DNA of 64,000 bases from [Clostridium] aminophilum (GCF_900101295.1 NZ_FOIL01000002.1:89372-153371); one strand, 5' to 3'. Counted from the stretch's first letter, positions 27,184-37,184 are shown. The notes: generated by a model from the sequence alone, not told the origin. Program-made: numbers and translations.

Positions 27184-29418
27184 TTATGCTTCGTAAATAT
27201 CCACTGCAAACAGATCATCGCCGGCTTTCACCGGGCCTTCCGCGAGAAGACGTACCTTCTGATCATCTTCCAGATCCGTGCAGAGAATCGGCGAAACGAT
27301 GGACGGAGCATTCGCTTTCAGGTAATCCAGATCCAGCTTCATGATCGGATCGCCCTTCTTCAGTTCCTGCCCCTGCTGAACCAGAACCTCAAAGCCTTCC
27401 CCGTTCAGTTTCACCGTGTCAATTCCGATATGAAAAAGCATTTCAATACCGGAATCGGTCGTAAATCCCACTGCATGCTTTGTGTCAAAGATGAAGGAGA
27501 CCGTGCCGTCCGTCGGAGCGCAGACCGTGCCGTCCGTCGGGGTGAGCGCTGCGCCCTCTCCCATCATTCCGCCTGCAACCCCCTCATCCGGTGTGGTGGA
27601 GAGATCTGCGGCCCGACCGGTAATCGGACTTCCGATCACGATGGTCTTTGCCGGCTTCGCGGCGGAATCCGCCGTGGCAGATGCATCATTTGCGGCTCCG
27701 GCCGCATTTGCCCCGTTTTCCGGTTTCGCGGACGCTTCGCCTGCTCCCTCTGCCATCCTGTCAGCATTCGATTCGCCCGTAAACCAGGTGTCCGGCATTT
27801 TCTCCAGATAATCTTCCAGATTCGCCTTGATCACGGTAACGCGGGGGCCGAAAACGATCTGAATGCCGTTTCCCCGATGTACGATTCCGGAGGGCCCCGC
27901 CTCTTTCAGGATCTCATCGGAGACCCGGCTGCTGTCTTTTACCGTCACGCGAAGACGGGTGGCACAGCAGTCGACATCGGAGATATTGGATTTTCCGCCC
28001 AGGCCGTTCACAAGGACGCGGCTCACCGGATCATCTTCCGCAGACGTCTTGTCTGACGCCGTCTGCCCGGCCTTCTTTGCCAGATAATCTGCCTTGCTGT
28101 AGAGTTTTGTGTTCGCATCCAGTTCACGGCCCGGAGTCTTCAGATCAAACCGTCGGATCAGATATGAGAATGAGCAATAATACAGCACAAAGCAGACTGC
28201 TCCGGCCGGGAGCACCAGCATCCATCCGGTTTTCGCATTTCCCTGAAGAATTCCGAACAGAAGGAAATCCAGGAAACCGCCGGAGAATGTGAGTCCGACC
28301 GCAATCTTCAGCATATGAGCCACCATGTAGCAGCTTCCCGCAAGGACAACCTGTACCGCAAAAAGCACCGGTGCGGCAAACAGGAAAGAAAACTCGATTG
28401 GCTCGGTGATTCCGGTAAAGATGCTGGCCAGCGTCGCGGACAGCAGAAGTCCTCCGACCTGTTTTCTCTTCTCCGGTCTCGCGCAGCGATACATGGCAAG
28501 AGCTGCCCCCGGAAGGCCGAACATCATGAAAATGAACTCACCGGAGAAGTACCGGCATGCATCCGCGCTGAAATGCGCGATATTCGCGGAATCCGCAAGC
28601 TGTGCGAAGAAAATGTTCTGTCCGCCCTGAACCGTGTGTCCGGCAACGTCCATGGTGCCGCCGACACCGGTCTGCCAGAATGGCATATAGAATACGTGGT
28701 GAAGTCCGAAAGGAATCAATGCTCTCTTCACGATACCAAAGACGAGCGTTCCGATGTAACCGGATCCTGCCACCAGCATTCCCAGATCGGAGATTCCGTT
28801 CTGAACCGTCGGCCATACAAAGAACATCCCAATGCCGACCAGCATGTAGACAACCGTGGAAATGATCGGGACAAAACGGGATCCGCTGAAGAATGAGATC
28901 GCGCCGGGAAGCTCGATCTTGTGGAAACGGTTGTTCAGCGCCGCAACGCCGAGACCGACGATCACTCCGCCGAACACCCCCATCTGGAGCGTCTGAATTC
29001 CGCACATGCTGGTGATGGTTCCCTCCATCACATCCGCGGCGAGATTTCCGTCCTCATCGATTTTGCCGAAAAGCATCAGCATCGCCTGAACGGAGACGTT
29101 CATGACAAAATATGCCAGCATCGCCGAGAGTGCCGCAACCTCTTTTTCCTTCTTAGCCATGCCGATGGCAACACCGATGGCAAAGATCAGCGGAAGATTG
29201 TCAAAGATCGCGCTGCCCACCGCGTTCATGATCATTAAGAGCGCGTGCAGAACGGTTCCCGAGCCAAGCAGGGCTTCCATTCCGTAGGTTTCGATTGTTG
29301 TCGGATTGGTAAAAGAACTTCCGAGACCGAGCAGAAGACCCGCCACCGGAAGAACCGCAATCGGCAGCATAAAACTTCTGCCGACTCGCTGCAGTACGCC
29401 AAACACTTCGTTTTTCAT
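27184..29418 (-). CDS. ptsG: PTS glucose-type transporter, EIICBA
   Basis: 744 residues. EIIC membrane domain at 1-390 (GRSFMLPIAVLPVAGLLLG; GITEPIEFSFLF), EIIB at about 455-530 with phospho-Cys in ISDVDCCATRLRV, an Ala-rich linker, and EIIA at about 595-744 with the active His in MLFHIGIDTVKLNG. Imports and phosphorylates glucose or N-acetylglucosamine; the sequence does not let me choose between them. AAGGGGA precedes the ATG. Expression is probably controlled by LicT antitermination in the leader. Confidence 0.92.
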   Translation of the reverse strand: MKNEVFGVLQRVGRSFMLPIAVLPVAGLLLGLGSSFTNPTTIETYGMEALLGSGTVLHALLMIMNAVGSAIFDNLPLIFAIGVAIGMAKKEKEVAALSAMLAYFVMNVSVQAMLMLFGKIDEDGNLAADVMEGTITSMCGIQTLQMGVFGGVIVGLGVAALNNRFHKIELPGAISFFSGSRFVPIISTVVYMLVGIGMFFVWPTVQNGISDLGMLVAGSGYIGTLVFGIVKRALIPFGLHHVFYMPFWQTGVGGTMDVAGHTVQGGQNIFFAQLADSANIAHFSADACRYFSGEFIFMMFGLPGAALAMYRCARPEKRKQVGGLLLSATLASIFTGITEPIEFSFLFAAPVLFAVQVVLAGSCYMVAHMLKIAVGLTFSGGFLDFLLFGILQGNAKTGWMLVLPAGAVCFVLYYCSFSYLIRRFDLKTPGRELDANTKLYSKADYLAKKAGQTASDKTSAEDDPVSRVLVNGLGGKSNISDVDCCATRLRVTVKDSSRVSDEILKEAGPSGIVHRGNGIQIVFGPRVTVIKANLEDYLEKMPDTWFTGESNADRMAEGAGEASAKPENGANAAGAANDASATADSAAKPAKTIVIGSPITGRAADLSTTPDEGVAGGMMGEGAALTPTDGTVCAPTDGTVSFIFDTKHAVGFTTDSGIEMLFHIGIDTVKLNGEGFEVLVQQGQELKKGDPIMKLDLDYLKANAPSIVSPILCTDLEDDQKVRLLAEGPVKAGDDLFAVDIYEA

Positions 29419-29607
29419 TTGTTTTCCCCTTTTTCGCCGTATGTTCCCTCATTTTGCAACCGAACATTCCGCACTTCGTGCTCCATGTTCTTGCGGCCGC
29501 CAGATGTCTGCCCGTGCAAGCACGGCAGCCGCCTGTCGGCCTTTTGCAACAAAAAAAGACATGCACATGACACGAATCAGGCTCCCGCCGGGAACCGTCT
29601 TCTTATC

Positions 29608-29636
29608 AGTGAATGCCTGCTTAGAGTAACATACTG
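29608..29636 (-). promoter_or_regulatory. RAT-like antiterminator site in the ptsG leader
   Basis: On the minus strand TGTTACT-CTA-AGCAGGCA resembles the LicT/SacT ribonucleic antiterminator consensus (GTTACTG...GCAGGCAAAACC). It begins about 20 bases after the promoter -10. Its AGCAGGC half can alternatively pair with GCCTG in the following GC-rich hairpin (29574-29600), as expected for an antiterminator/terminator switch; a U7 tract lies further down at 29551-29557. Confidence 0.6.
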
Positions 29637-29654
29637 TCTTTTTCGTTTGACACG

Positions 29655-29683
29655 ATATTATCATAGGCATTTTTTGCTGTCAA
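29655..29683 (-). promoter_or_regulatory. Sigma-A promoter of ptsG
   Basis: TTGACA and TAATAT spaced by 17 bases on the minus strand, giving a leader of about 230 bases before ptsG. Confidence 0.85.
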
Positions 29684-29888
29684 TCGAAAGAATATGATTT
29701 TTCCTGAACGTTCCTGACTTATCTTGACTTTCCATTTCTTTTATGATAACTTTTCATGCTGATAATAGAGTAATAATAGTGTATGCATGCGGGATGCGCA
29801 GCGCGCACGGCATGCGGAGGCCCGGCTGTGACTGATGATGGAATTTCGATGGTATGTGTGATGCCGGGCAATGGAGGAAAAACAATCA
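29684..29888. other. Intergenic region upstream of pyk
   Basis: AT-rich, with several TATGAT- and TAATAG-like hexamers around 29741-29780 that probably include the pyk promoter, then a GC-rich stretch with GCATGC repeats. I could not choose a single promoter. No gene seen. Confidence 0.4.
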
Positions 29889-31322
29889 ATGAAGAGAACC
29901 AAAATCGTATGCACGATGGGGCCGAATGAGGACGACTACGAGCTGATGTACAAGATGTGCGCCAGCAACATGGATGTAGCCCGCTTCAATTTCTCCCACG
30001 GAACACACCAGGAACAGGCAGCCCGCCTTGATCTCCTGCGCAGAGCCGCCAAAGAGGCGAACCGTCCGATCGCGGCGCTTCTGGATACCAAGGGTCCGGA
30101 AATCCGCACCGGTCTTCTGAAAGACGGCAAAAAAATCCTGCTGGAGGCAGGAAAAGAGATCACTCTCACAACTGAGGAATGCACCGGCACCGCCGAGCGC
30201 GTTTTCATCAACTATAACGGTCTGAATGATGATGTAAAGGCCGGCGATACCATCCTGATCGATGACGGCCTGATCGGTCTCCGGGTCATCTCCGTCGACG
30301 GCGCAGACATCCGCTGCACCATCGTCAATGGAGGCGAGCTTGGAGAGCGCAAGGGCGTGAATGTCCCGAATGTCAGCATTCATCTCCCGGATCTGACTGA
30401 CAAAGATATTGAAGATATCAAATTCGGTATTAAGGAAGGCTTTGACATCATCGCGGCAAGCTTCGTCCGCTCTGCTTCTTGCATCCGCCAGATCCGCGGC
30501 CTTCTCGAAGAAGCGGGCGCGAGCATGCTGATCATCGCAAAGATCGAGAATCAGGAAGGTCTGGACAATCTCGACGAGATCATCGCGGAAGCCGACGGAA
30601 TCATGGTTGCCAGAGGCGACCTCGGCGTCGAGATCGAAGCGCAGTACATCCCGCATCTCCAGAAGAAGATCATCCGCAAGTGCAATGAAGCCGGAAAGGT
30701 CGTGATCACCGCGACACAGATGCTGGATTCCATGATCCGTAACCCGCGTCCGACCCGTGCAGAAGTTACCGATGTGGCCAATGCCGTCTATGACGGAACC
30801 GATGCGGTAATGCTCTCCGGTGAGACCGCTGCAGGCAAGTACCCGTTCGAGGCACTCAGCATGATGGCGGATGTCGTGGAAAATGCAGAAAAATATCTTC
30901 ACTATGACAAATACATGAACCGTGATGTCAGCGACGAGCTTGTCGGCAACATTGCCAACACGATCTGTGCCTCTTCCGTCACGGCTGCCAATGAACTGAA
31001 TGCGGTGGCGATCATCACGCCGACCATCTCCGGTTCGACCGCAAGACTCATCTCCAAGTACCGTCCGAAGATGAAAATTCTTGCGCTCTCTCCGAGCCAG
31101 TCCATTGTCCGTCAGATGATGCTGTACTGGGGCGTCACCCCGATCTGGTCCCGCAGGGCCGAGACCACAGATGAACTTCTCGACATCTCCATGGACGAGC
31201 TGAAAAACACCATGCTCATCAATGAAGGGGATATCTGCGTTGTCACCAGCGGCGTTCTCTCCAGAAACAAGAACAGCACTCCGGCAAGCGCAACCAACAT
31301 CATGCGCATCATGCAGGCATAA
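29889..31322 (+). CDS. pyk: Pyruvate kinase, short form
   Basis: Converts PEP and ADP to pyruvate and ATP. MKRTKIVCTMGP start, DTKGPEIRTG, IIAKIENQEGLDN, VARGDLGVEI and the A-domain signature ATQMLDSM are intact. 477 residues, without the PEP-utilising C-terminal domain of Bacillus-type enzymes. ATG 29889 is chosen: the in-frame ATG at 29871 overlaps the ribosome binding site GGAGGAA itself. Confidence 0.96.
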   Translation: MKRTKIVCTMGPNEDDYELMYKMCASNMDVARFNFSHGTHQEQAARLDLLRRAAKEANRPIAALLDTKGPEIRTGLLKDGKKILLEAGKEITLTTEECTGTAERVFINYNGLNDDVKAGDTILIDDGLIGLRVISVDGADIRCTIVNGGELGERKGVNVPNVSIHLPDLTDKDIEDIKFGIKEGFDIIAASFVRSASCIRQIRGLLEEAGASMLIIAKIENQEGLDNLDEIIAEADGIMVARGDLGVEIEAQYIPHLQKKIIRKCNEAGKVVITATQMLDSMIRNPRPTRAEVTDVANAVYDGTDAVMLSGETAAGKYPFEALSMMADVVENAEKYLHYDKYMNRDVSDELVGNIANTICASSVTAANELNAVAIITPTISGSTARLISKYRPKMKILALSPSQSIVRQMMLYWGVTPIWSRRAETTDELLDISMDELKNTMLINEGDICVVTSGVLSRNKNSTPASATNIMRIMQA

Positions 31323-31365
31323 ATCATCCGCGGGTCCCCTCACTTCCGAGGGCGTTCGCATTCTC

Positions 31366-31421
31366 AAAAACACAGACCGCTTCGCAATCTGCCATCCCGG
31401 CAGACCGTGAAGCGGTCTGTG
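31366..31421 (-). terminator. Intrinsic terminator between pyk and the BCCT gene
   Basis: A perfect 13-bp stem (CACAGACCGCTTC with its complement) with an inner GC-rich hairpin. Five U follow on the minus strand, so it ends the BCCT transcript; it may also stop pyk from the other side. Confidence 0.8.
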
Positions 31422-31493
31422 TTATGTTATGGGAAACACTCCGCGAGGATGAGGAAGCCAAAGTCCTCTTGCGAACGTTGTTCTCATTGCTCT

Positions 31494-33035
31494 TTACATG
31501 CTTTCCCTTTTTCTTCCCGTTTCTTCCAGATACGCCTTTGCGTCTTTCAAAAAGCTTGCCATGATCAGCAGAATCACCATCGCGATCGGAAAAGCGGCGA
31601 TGATGCTGACTGACTGAATGTTGCTCATGGAGCTCTCGCTGAACAGAAGCGCCACCGGCAGTACGATCAGAAGAATACACCACATCAGTTCGATCAGTTT
31701 GTGCGGCTGCTGCCCTTCTTCCAGTCTCCGGTAGCTGTAGCAGGAGGCGATCAGCGCAATCGAGTCAAAACTCGTCGCATAGAAGGCAATCATGGTCGCG
31801 AGCAGCCAGACCAGCGCCAGTTTCGCCATCGGAAGCGTCTGCACCATCTCGATAATCATCCCGTACAGATCGCCGGTCTGCTCGTAATATGCGATGAAAT
31901 CCGCCATCTCCCGCATCTGAAGCCCCATGGAATAATTTCCCAGAACAATAAAGCTCACCAGTGTTGAACCGACACCGAACACATAACCGCCCAGAATCGT
32001 CTGACGGACCGTGCGTCCGCGGGAAATCTGACCGATAAAGAACGGGGATGCCACACACCACACCATCCAGTATGCCCAGTAGTAAATCGTCCAGTCCTGC
32101 GGGAAATTAGAAGTCCGGAGCGGATCGGTAAACGTCGATAATTCGATGAAATGATTCATCATTTTTCCCATCGACTGAACGCCGACTTCGAGGATAAACT
32201 TTGTCTGTCCGCCGAACAGGAAAACGGCCGCCAGAAGTCCGAAGAACAGATACATGCAGAGATTGGCCAGAATGGAGATTCCCCGCATACCGTGAAGCAG
32301 CGAATACGTGTACACGATACAGGTCACGACCAGAATCGCGATCGTCACTAACACACGGTCCAACTCGATCCCGAGAAGACCGCCGATCGCCGTTGCCATC
32401 AGCGGCGTTGCCACGGAGAAAGTCGTCGCGGTTCCGGCCAGCAGCGCAAATACCGCAAGGAGATCGATGATTCTTCCGCCCCAGCCCTCGGTGTGCTTTC
32501 CGAGAAGCGGCCGGCACGCCTCCGAATATTTCTGCCGGTTCCGTTTGCGGACGTGCAGCATAAAACCGAATGCCACCGCAAGAACCAGATAAAATGCCCA
32601 CGGAATCAGGCTCCAGTGAAACAGCGGAAATACGCCGGCCCAGTCAATGACGCTGCCGAGTTCCGCAATATGCGGGTTCGTCGCATACATGACCCATTCC
32701 GAAAACGAATAAAACAAAATGTCCGCCGCGAGACCGCAGGTAAACATCATGGATCCCCATGCAAAGAAACTGTATTTCGGTTTTTCATCCGGAGATCCTA
32801 AGACAATATCGCCATAACGGCTGAATGCCAGATACAGCGAGAGGATGAAAATCCCGAGGCCGATGATCAGATAATACGAGCCCAGCGTATCTCCGAAAAA
32901 GAAGCGAACCTGCCCGATCACGGCATTGGACTGCTCGGAAAAGACAAAAAACAGTCCCGCCAGAAAGAGAATCACGCCCATGGGAACCAGGGTGATGAAC
33001 CAGTCTATTTCGCCTTTCCTTACCTTATCCTTCAT
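31494..33035 (-). CDS. BCCT-family choline/betaine transporter
   Basis: 513 residues, about twelve membrane segments, with the aromatic-rich WTIYYWAYWMVWCVASPFF segment (residues ~330) typical of betaine-choline-carnitine transporters. The ATG overlaps the stop of the choline kinase/cytidylyltransferase gene (ATGA), so the pair is translationally coupled and the most likely substrate is choline for cell-envelope decoration, the role LicB plays elsewhere. Osmoprotectant uptake is the alternative. Confidence 0.88.
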   Translation of the reverse strand: MKDKVRKGEIDWFITLVPMGVILFLAGLFFVFSEQSNAVIGQVRFFFGDTLGSYYLIIGLGIFILSLYLAFSRYGDIVLGSPDEKPKYSFFAWGSMMFTCGLAADILFYSFSEWVMYATNPHIAELGSVIDWAGVFPLFHWSLIPWAFYLVLAVAFGFMLHVRKRNRQKYSEACRPLLGKHTEGWGGRIIDLLAVFALLAGTATTFSVATPLMATAIGGLLGIELDRVLVTIAILVVTCIVYTYSLLHGMRGISILANLCMYLFFGLLAAVFLFGGQTKFILEVGVQSMGKMMNHFIELSTFTDPLRTSNFPQDWTIYYWAYWMVWCVASPFFIGQISRGRTVRQTILGGYVFGVGSTLVSFIVLGNYSMGLQMREMADFIAYYEQTGDLYGMIIEMVQTLPMAKLALVWLLATMIAFYATSFDSIALIASCYSYRRLEEGQQPHKLIELMWCILLIVLPVALLFSESSMSNIQSVSIIAAFPIAMVILLIMASFLKDAKAYLEETGRKRESM

Positions 33036-34792
33036 ATGGAACCTCCCTCCATCATTTCCTCCGCATACCGGAAGAAATCCTTTGCATAGCGATACTGACG
33101 CAGACTGTACTCACCGAATTCCACGCCGAGCTTTGCCTTGTATTCACACCAGTTGCTCCAGAGAAGACCGCAGGATGCAATGTAGCAGTAGATCTTGCAC
33201 CGGACCTCCGCCGGGCACATACCGTCAAAATAGAGATCGATCAGCCGGTCCGACTGTTCCCGGTCATAGAGGGAATAAATGCACCACATGGCAATATCCA
33301 CATGCGGGTCCTGCATTCCGGCATATTCCCAGTCTGTCAGCTGAATCTGCTCTTTCCCGTTTTCATCCCGGCAGATCAGGAAATTATCCGGCACCGCATC
33401 GATGTGCGTCAGGCACTGGTCTTTTTTCTGCGCGTCAATGTATTTCCGGAGTTTCAGGACATTGGCCTTCACCGCTTCATAGTCCCGGTACATGGACGGC
33501 GTTCCCTCCCGGAGGCGCTCATAGAATTCCATCTGCCCGAAGATATCGAAGGAGTGACCAACCGAAATCTGCATCCCGTGAAACTCCCGCATCTTCGCGA
33601 TCGCCTTCACCAGATCATCCGGGTTTTCCGGATCACACGTCCGCACGCCATTCAGATACTTCGTGATCTTGTAACCATTTTCCGCATTGATATAGACCGG
33701 ATCATCACAGAGCCCTTTTCCGCGGATCGCGCGATAGACGTCCGCCTCCTGACGCCGGTTGATCAGCTGATCGGTGCCGGCTCCCGGAATCCGCATGATG
33801 TATTTATTCCCCCGACAGTCAAACATAAACGAACGGTTGGTCATACCCTTTTTCAGCACTTCAATTCCGGTAATCTCCTTCGTGTCACAGTGAAATACCT
33901 CCGCGGCACATTCCAGCGCGTCCGATTTCAGCTGATCCGAACCCTCATCGATCTCCCGGAGCTGTTCGTAGGTGTTGATCTCCGCGACGGCGGATGCCTG
34001 AACCTCACGGGCCGTGACGATCATCCGGTCATCCGTATAGAGAGCTTCCTCCCAGAAACATCCGTCGTAGGAACGGTCACGGCTGAACGCCTCAATCCGG
34101 CGTTTGACAGTCTCCGCGGCATCTCCGCACAGATAGGAAATTCCAATCATCGCATTGCCCGGAGCGGCTTTCACGCGAACGAGTTCATTTTTCCGGTTGA
34201 TCCGCACATCCGACTCATCATCGACCAGATCGCTCACCATATACCAGGAATACAGTTCCGACCGGGCAAATGGATTCTGTTCGCACCAGACATCGCAGGG
34301 TATGATGTACGTATTGCCGATATACGGAAGCGCCAGCGCCAGAGAAGACAGATTGTTGTGCGATGCGTACTTCGGATTCACAATCAGATCCACACCGTAC
34401 TGATCGATCAGATAATCAAACTGTTCCTTCATGAAGCCGACAACCACGTGGATCTCGCGAATGCCCGCTTCGTGAAGCTGGCGGATCTGACGCTCGATCA
34501 GGGTCTCCTTGTTGATGGTCAGCAGCGCCTTCGGCGTCTCCTGATTGATCGGAACCATGCGCATACCGAACCCTGCCGCCAGAATGACCGCATTCTTCGG
34601 GGCATGTTCCTTCTGGAGCTTCTTCGCCTTTGCGGTCACCTTAAGCCCCTTTACATAGCCGTCCTGCTCCAGCGCCTTCAGAGATTTGTTGACCGCACCG
34701 AGAGCATGTCCGGTTTTCGCAGCGATTTCCCGCTGACTTGCAATCTGATTTTGCAGAAGAACAAGCAATACATCGTATTCCTGTTTGTTCAT
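33032..34792 (-). CDS. HTH / phosphocholine cytidylyltransferase (LicC-like) / choline kinase (LicA-like) fusion
   Basis: 586 residues with three parts. Residues 1-57 are a MarR-type winged helix; 66-285 a nucleotidyltransferase with AVILAAGFGMRM and TPKALLTIN; 300-586 a choline/ethanolamine kinase with LTHIDAVPDNFLI (Brenner motif) and LTDWEYAG. The enzyme parts would phosphorylate choline and make CDP-choline for phosphocholine decoration of teichoic acid or glycans. The HTH at the front could make it autoregulatory. ATG 34792 is set by AAAGGAC. No LicD transferase is in the window. Confidence 0.9.
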   Translation of the reverse strand: MNKQEYDVLLVLLQNQIASQREIAAKTGHALGAVNKSLKALEQDGYVKGLKVTAKAKKLQKEHAPKNAVILAAGFGMRMVPINQETPKALLTINKETLIERQIRQLHEAGIREIHVVVGFMKEQFDYLIDQYGVDLIVNPKYASHNNLSSLALALPYIGNTYIIPCDVWCEQNPFARSELYSWYMVSDLVDDESDVRINRKNELVRVKAAPGNAMIGISYLCGDAAETVKRRIEAFSRDRSYDGCFWEEALYTDDRMIVTAREVQASAVAEINTYEQLREIDEGSDQLKSDALECAAEVFHCDTKEITGIEVLKKGMTNRSFMFDCRGNKYIMRIPGAGTDQLINRRQEADVYRAIRGKGLCDDPVYINAENGYKITKYLNGVRTCDPENPDDLVKAIAKMREFHGMQISVGHSFDIFGQMEFYERLREGTPSMYRDYEAVKANVLKLRKYIDAQKKDQCLTHIDAVPDNFLICRDENGKEQIQLTDWEYAGMQDPHVDIAMWCIYSLYDREQSDRLIDLYFDGMCPAEVRCKIYCYIASCGLLWSNWCEYKAKLGVEFGEYSLRQYRYAKDFFRYAEEMMEGGSI

Positions 34793-35120
34793 GTTCCACC
34801 GTCCTTTCATGTTCACGAACATTATAACTCTATTTTTCATGAACGCAAGAGGTGTAAGAAAAATGACAGAATTTCTGCGGAGCGCAAATAGATCCGGCGT
34901 TTTTCCACGGCCGGCATGATAATAATCCCGTCGTACGCGACGATATATTGGATGATAAGAATAGTTATGTCATATTCCGGGATCAGGATGCCTATGAAAT
35001 CCTTGATCCCGACAATGCGTCCATAATACCACCGAAAACGGAAAGGGAATTCCCAGCCGGTGGATAAGGATGCGGATAAAGATCACGATCCGACATCATT
35101 TCAGCAGAAAGGAGGCCTTT
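34793..35120. other. Intergenic region between divergent genes
   Basis: Holds the promoters for the leftward lic-like gene and the rightward coiled-coil gene. A short open stretch ends at 35069 with DQDAYEILDPDNAS and a stop; it has no ribosome binding site and I do not recognise it. It may be a gene remnant. Confidence 0.4.
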
Positions 35121-36263
35121 ATGCCGGATATCAGTTCTCTCTCCCGCTACGGCAAGATCGGCAACTACACAAAGCAGTTTAAAATGCAGCAGAAATGGGA
35201 GCAGAAAAAGACCAGCGGCAATGTCCTCTCGAAACAGAGTTCATCGGTGACAGAGCCGCAAAAGGAATATAAAAGCGCCGCAGGAATGGCACTGGCAGAG
35301 AAGCAGGCAAATGATCAGCTCCTTCTGGATCAGTTCTCGGAACAGCAGGCTAATCGTGATGAGAAAATGGAAGCCATCACCAACAAGGTGATGTACGGAA
35401 ATGAGCTCACGCCGGAGGAGATGGATTATATCAAGGAGAAAAACCCGGCTCTCTACCGCCAGCTCATGGAAGAAGAGGCGGAGGCAAAGCTTGTGGAAGA
35501 AAAGCTGAAACATGCAGAGACCAAGGAAGAAGCCCGGGAAGTAATTTGGAACGAGACGGCCAAGGCAATGTCTGTCGCCAAGACTACCTCCAGCGATCCG
35601 CATATCTCCGAAGCGGACAAACTGGCCATATTGGGAAAGCAGCTCCGGAAAGTCAAAAATGCCACGGAGAAAATGCAGGAATTCCAGGAATCCGGCGCCT
35701 ACGAAAAACTTCCTACCGAGGTTGAAAAAGACATCGCCGAGCGCGATGAAAAAGAAGCAAAAGAATACGAGATGGAAGAAGCGCTCAAATCCATCACCGA
35801 GAAGATGGAGGAGATCCAGGATCGAATGTCGCCGTCTAAGGAAGAAGCCGTCTCCGAACCGGAGAATGCCGGAGCTTCGGAGAATGCCGAAATTGCAGAG
35901 AATATCGAATCTGCAGAGAATTCTGCAGCTACAGCGAATTCCAAACCTGCGGCGAATCCCAAAGTTGCAGTGAATTCCGAGATTCCGGAAAGCGCCATGA
36001 AACCGGAAAACCGGAAAAACATGACGCTGAACGAAGCTCAAAATACCTATGAGGCACAAAAACTCCGGCGCTCCAGACATAAAAAAGAGGAGACACCGGA
36101 ATTAAAGACCGAGAACCGCGGGGCTGACCCCGTTCCGCTCCAAAAAGGGAGCAGCGCCGGCGCTTCCGGCGGCATCAGCGGCCTGTTCGGCATGGGCGGC
36201 GCGGCGGGAAGCCAAACGTCCACCGGCGGTTCCTCCTCCCGGTCTCTGGATGTGAAGGCATAG
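35121..36263 (+). CDS. Hypothetical coiled-coil protein
   Basis: 380 residues I do not recognise. ATG 35121 follows AAAGGAGG. No signal peptide or membrane segment. Residues ~60-240 are charged and helical (many E/K/A, e.g. EEEAEAKLVEEKLKHAE), suggesting coiled coil. Residues ~250-300 are a low-complexity run of short units built on ENAE/ANSK/ANPK. The end is Gly/Ser-rich. The start (MPDISSLSRYGKIGNYTKQF) is the most distinctive part for a database search. Single gene, no obvious partner. Confidence 0.8.
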   Translation: MPDISSLSRYGKIGNYTKQFKMQQKWEQKKTSGNVLSKQSSSVTEPQKEYKSAAGMALAEKQANDQLLLDQFSEQQANRDEKMEAITNKVMYGNELTPEEMDYIKEKNPALYRQLMEEEAEAKLVEEKLKHAETKEEAREVIWNETAKAMSVAKTTSSDPHISEADKLAILGKQLRKVKNATEKMQEFQESGAYEKLPTEVEKDIAERDEKEAKEYEMEEALKSITEKMEEIQDRMSPSKEEAVSEPENAGASENAEIAENIESAENSAATANSKPAANPKVAVNSEIPESAMKPENRKNMTLNEAQNTYEAQKLRRSRHKKEETPELKTENRGADPVPLQKGSSAGASGGISGLFGMGGAAGSQTSTGGSSSRSLDVKA

Positions 36264-36395
36264 TATAGCGGTTTTCAGGCTCTTTCTATAAAAAAACCAT
36301 ATTTATTGATATATCCAAAGAGAGTGACCGAATCACGACTTCCGCATTTTCCGCGGCGTGATGAAACAGTCACTCTCTTTTTCATGGCTATGATC

Positions 36396-37184
36396 TTATC
36401 TTGCCACCTTATACGGAAAGATCGTCTGATACTCTTCCGAGCTGATCCGGAGAGAGACAATCTTGGAGCAGACACTGAAGAACTGCCGGATATTGTCTTC
36501 CGTCACAACCTCCTTCGTTTTTCCGAGGAGCTTCCGGTTGTAAGCTCCCAGCATCAGCGTGGTGTCGGAGATCGCGAGGGCGTGATCCGGGAAATGAGTG
36601 TTGATCAGACAGCTTGTTCCGAATTCCTCTTTGATCTTCACGATCGTGTCAATGACGCGGAGCTGATTCTTCATATCGAGATTGGATTCCGGCTCATCCA
36701 GAATCACCAGCTCCGGATCGGAGATAATTGCCCTGGCGATCATGACCATCTGCAGTTCTCCGCCGCTGAGCGCATTGCAGTATTTGTCTGACAGGTCTGC
36801 AATCCCCAGCATTTCCATGACATGCTCCGCTTTCTCGTAGTCTTCTTTCGACGGAACCTCAAAGAAATTCTGTCTGGAGCTGAGTCCCATCACAACCATG
36901 TCGATGCACCGGTACGAGAAAACACTCCGCTTTGCCTGCGGAACATAGCTGGTCTTCTTCCAGAATTCCCGGTCCGTATAGGAGGCAATCCGTCTCCCGT
37001 CGAGATAGTTTTCACCGCTGACCCATTTCAGAAAACCCATGATACATTTCAGCATGGTTGTCTTTCCCACGCCGTTCGGCCCGAGAACCGTCATGATGGT
37101 TTTCTCGCCGATCTCGAAATTGATATCCCTTAAAATCAGTTTTCCGGCATATCCAAAGCATCCGTCTCTCACTTCCAGTTTCAT
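36396..37184 (-). CDS. ABC transporter ATP-binding protein, FecE/BtuD type
   Basis: 262 residues with Walker A LGPNGVGKTT, signature LSGGELQMV and Walker B LVILDEPESNLD. Powers the importer formed with the permease and lipoprotein just upstream (3-base gap to the permease). It is the last gene of the nitrogenase-like operon. The type is used for ferric siderophores, haem, cobalamin or oxyanions; the substrate here is unknown. Confidence 0.92.
   Translation of the reverse strand: MKLEVRDGCFGYAGKLILRDINFEIGEKTIMTVLGPNGVGKTTMLKCIMGFLKWVSGENYLDGRRIASYTDREFWKKTSYVPQAKRSVFSYRCIDMVVMGLSSRQNFFEVPSKEDYEKAEHVMEMLGIADLSDKYCNALSGGELQMVMIARAIISDPELVILDEPESNLDMKNQLRVIDTIVKIKEEFGTSCLINTHFPDHALAISDTTLMLGAYNRKLLGKTKEVVTEDNIRQFFSVCSKIVSLRISSEEYQTIFPYKVAR

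Noticed and set aside
34948..35069. Small plus-strand peptide before the coiled-coil gene
   Set aside because: TTG-only start, no ribosome binding site, unrecognised sequence; noted only as possible remnant.
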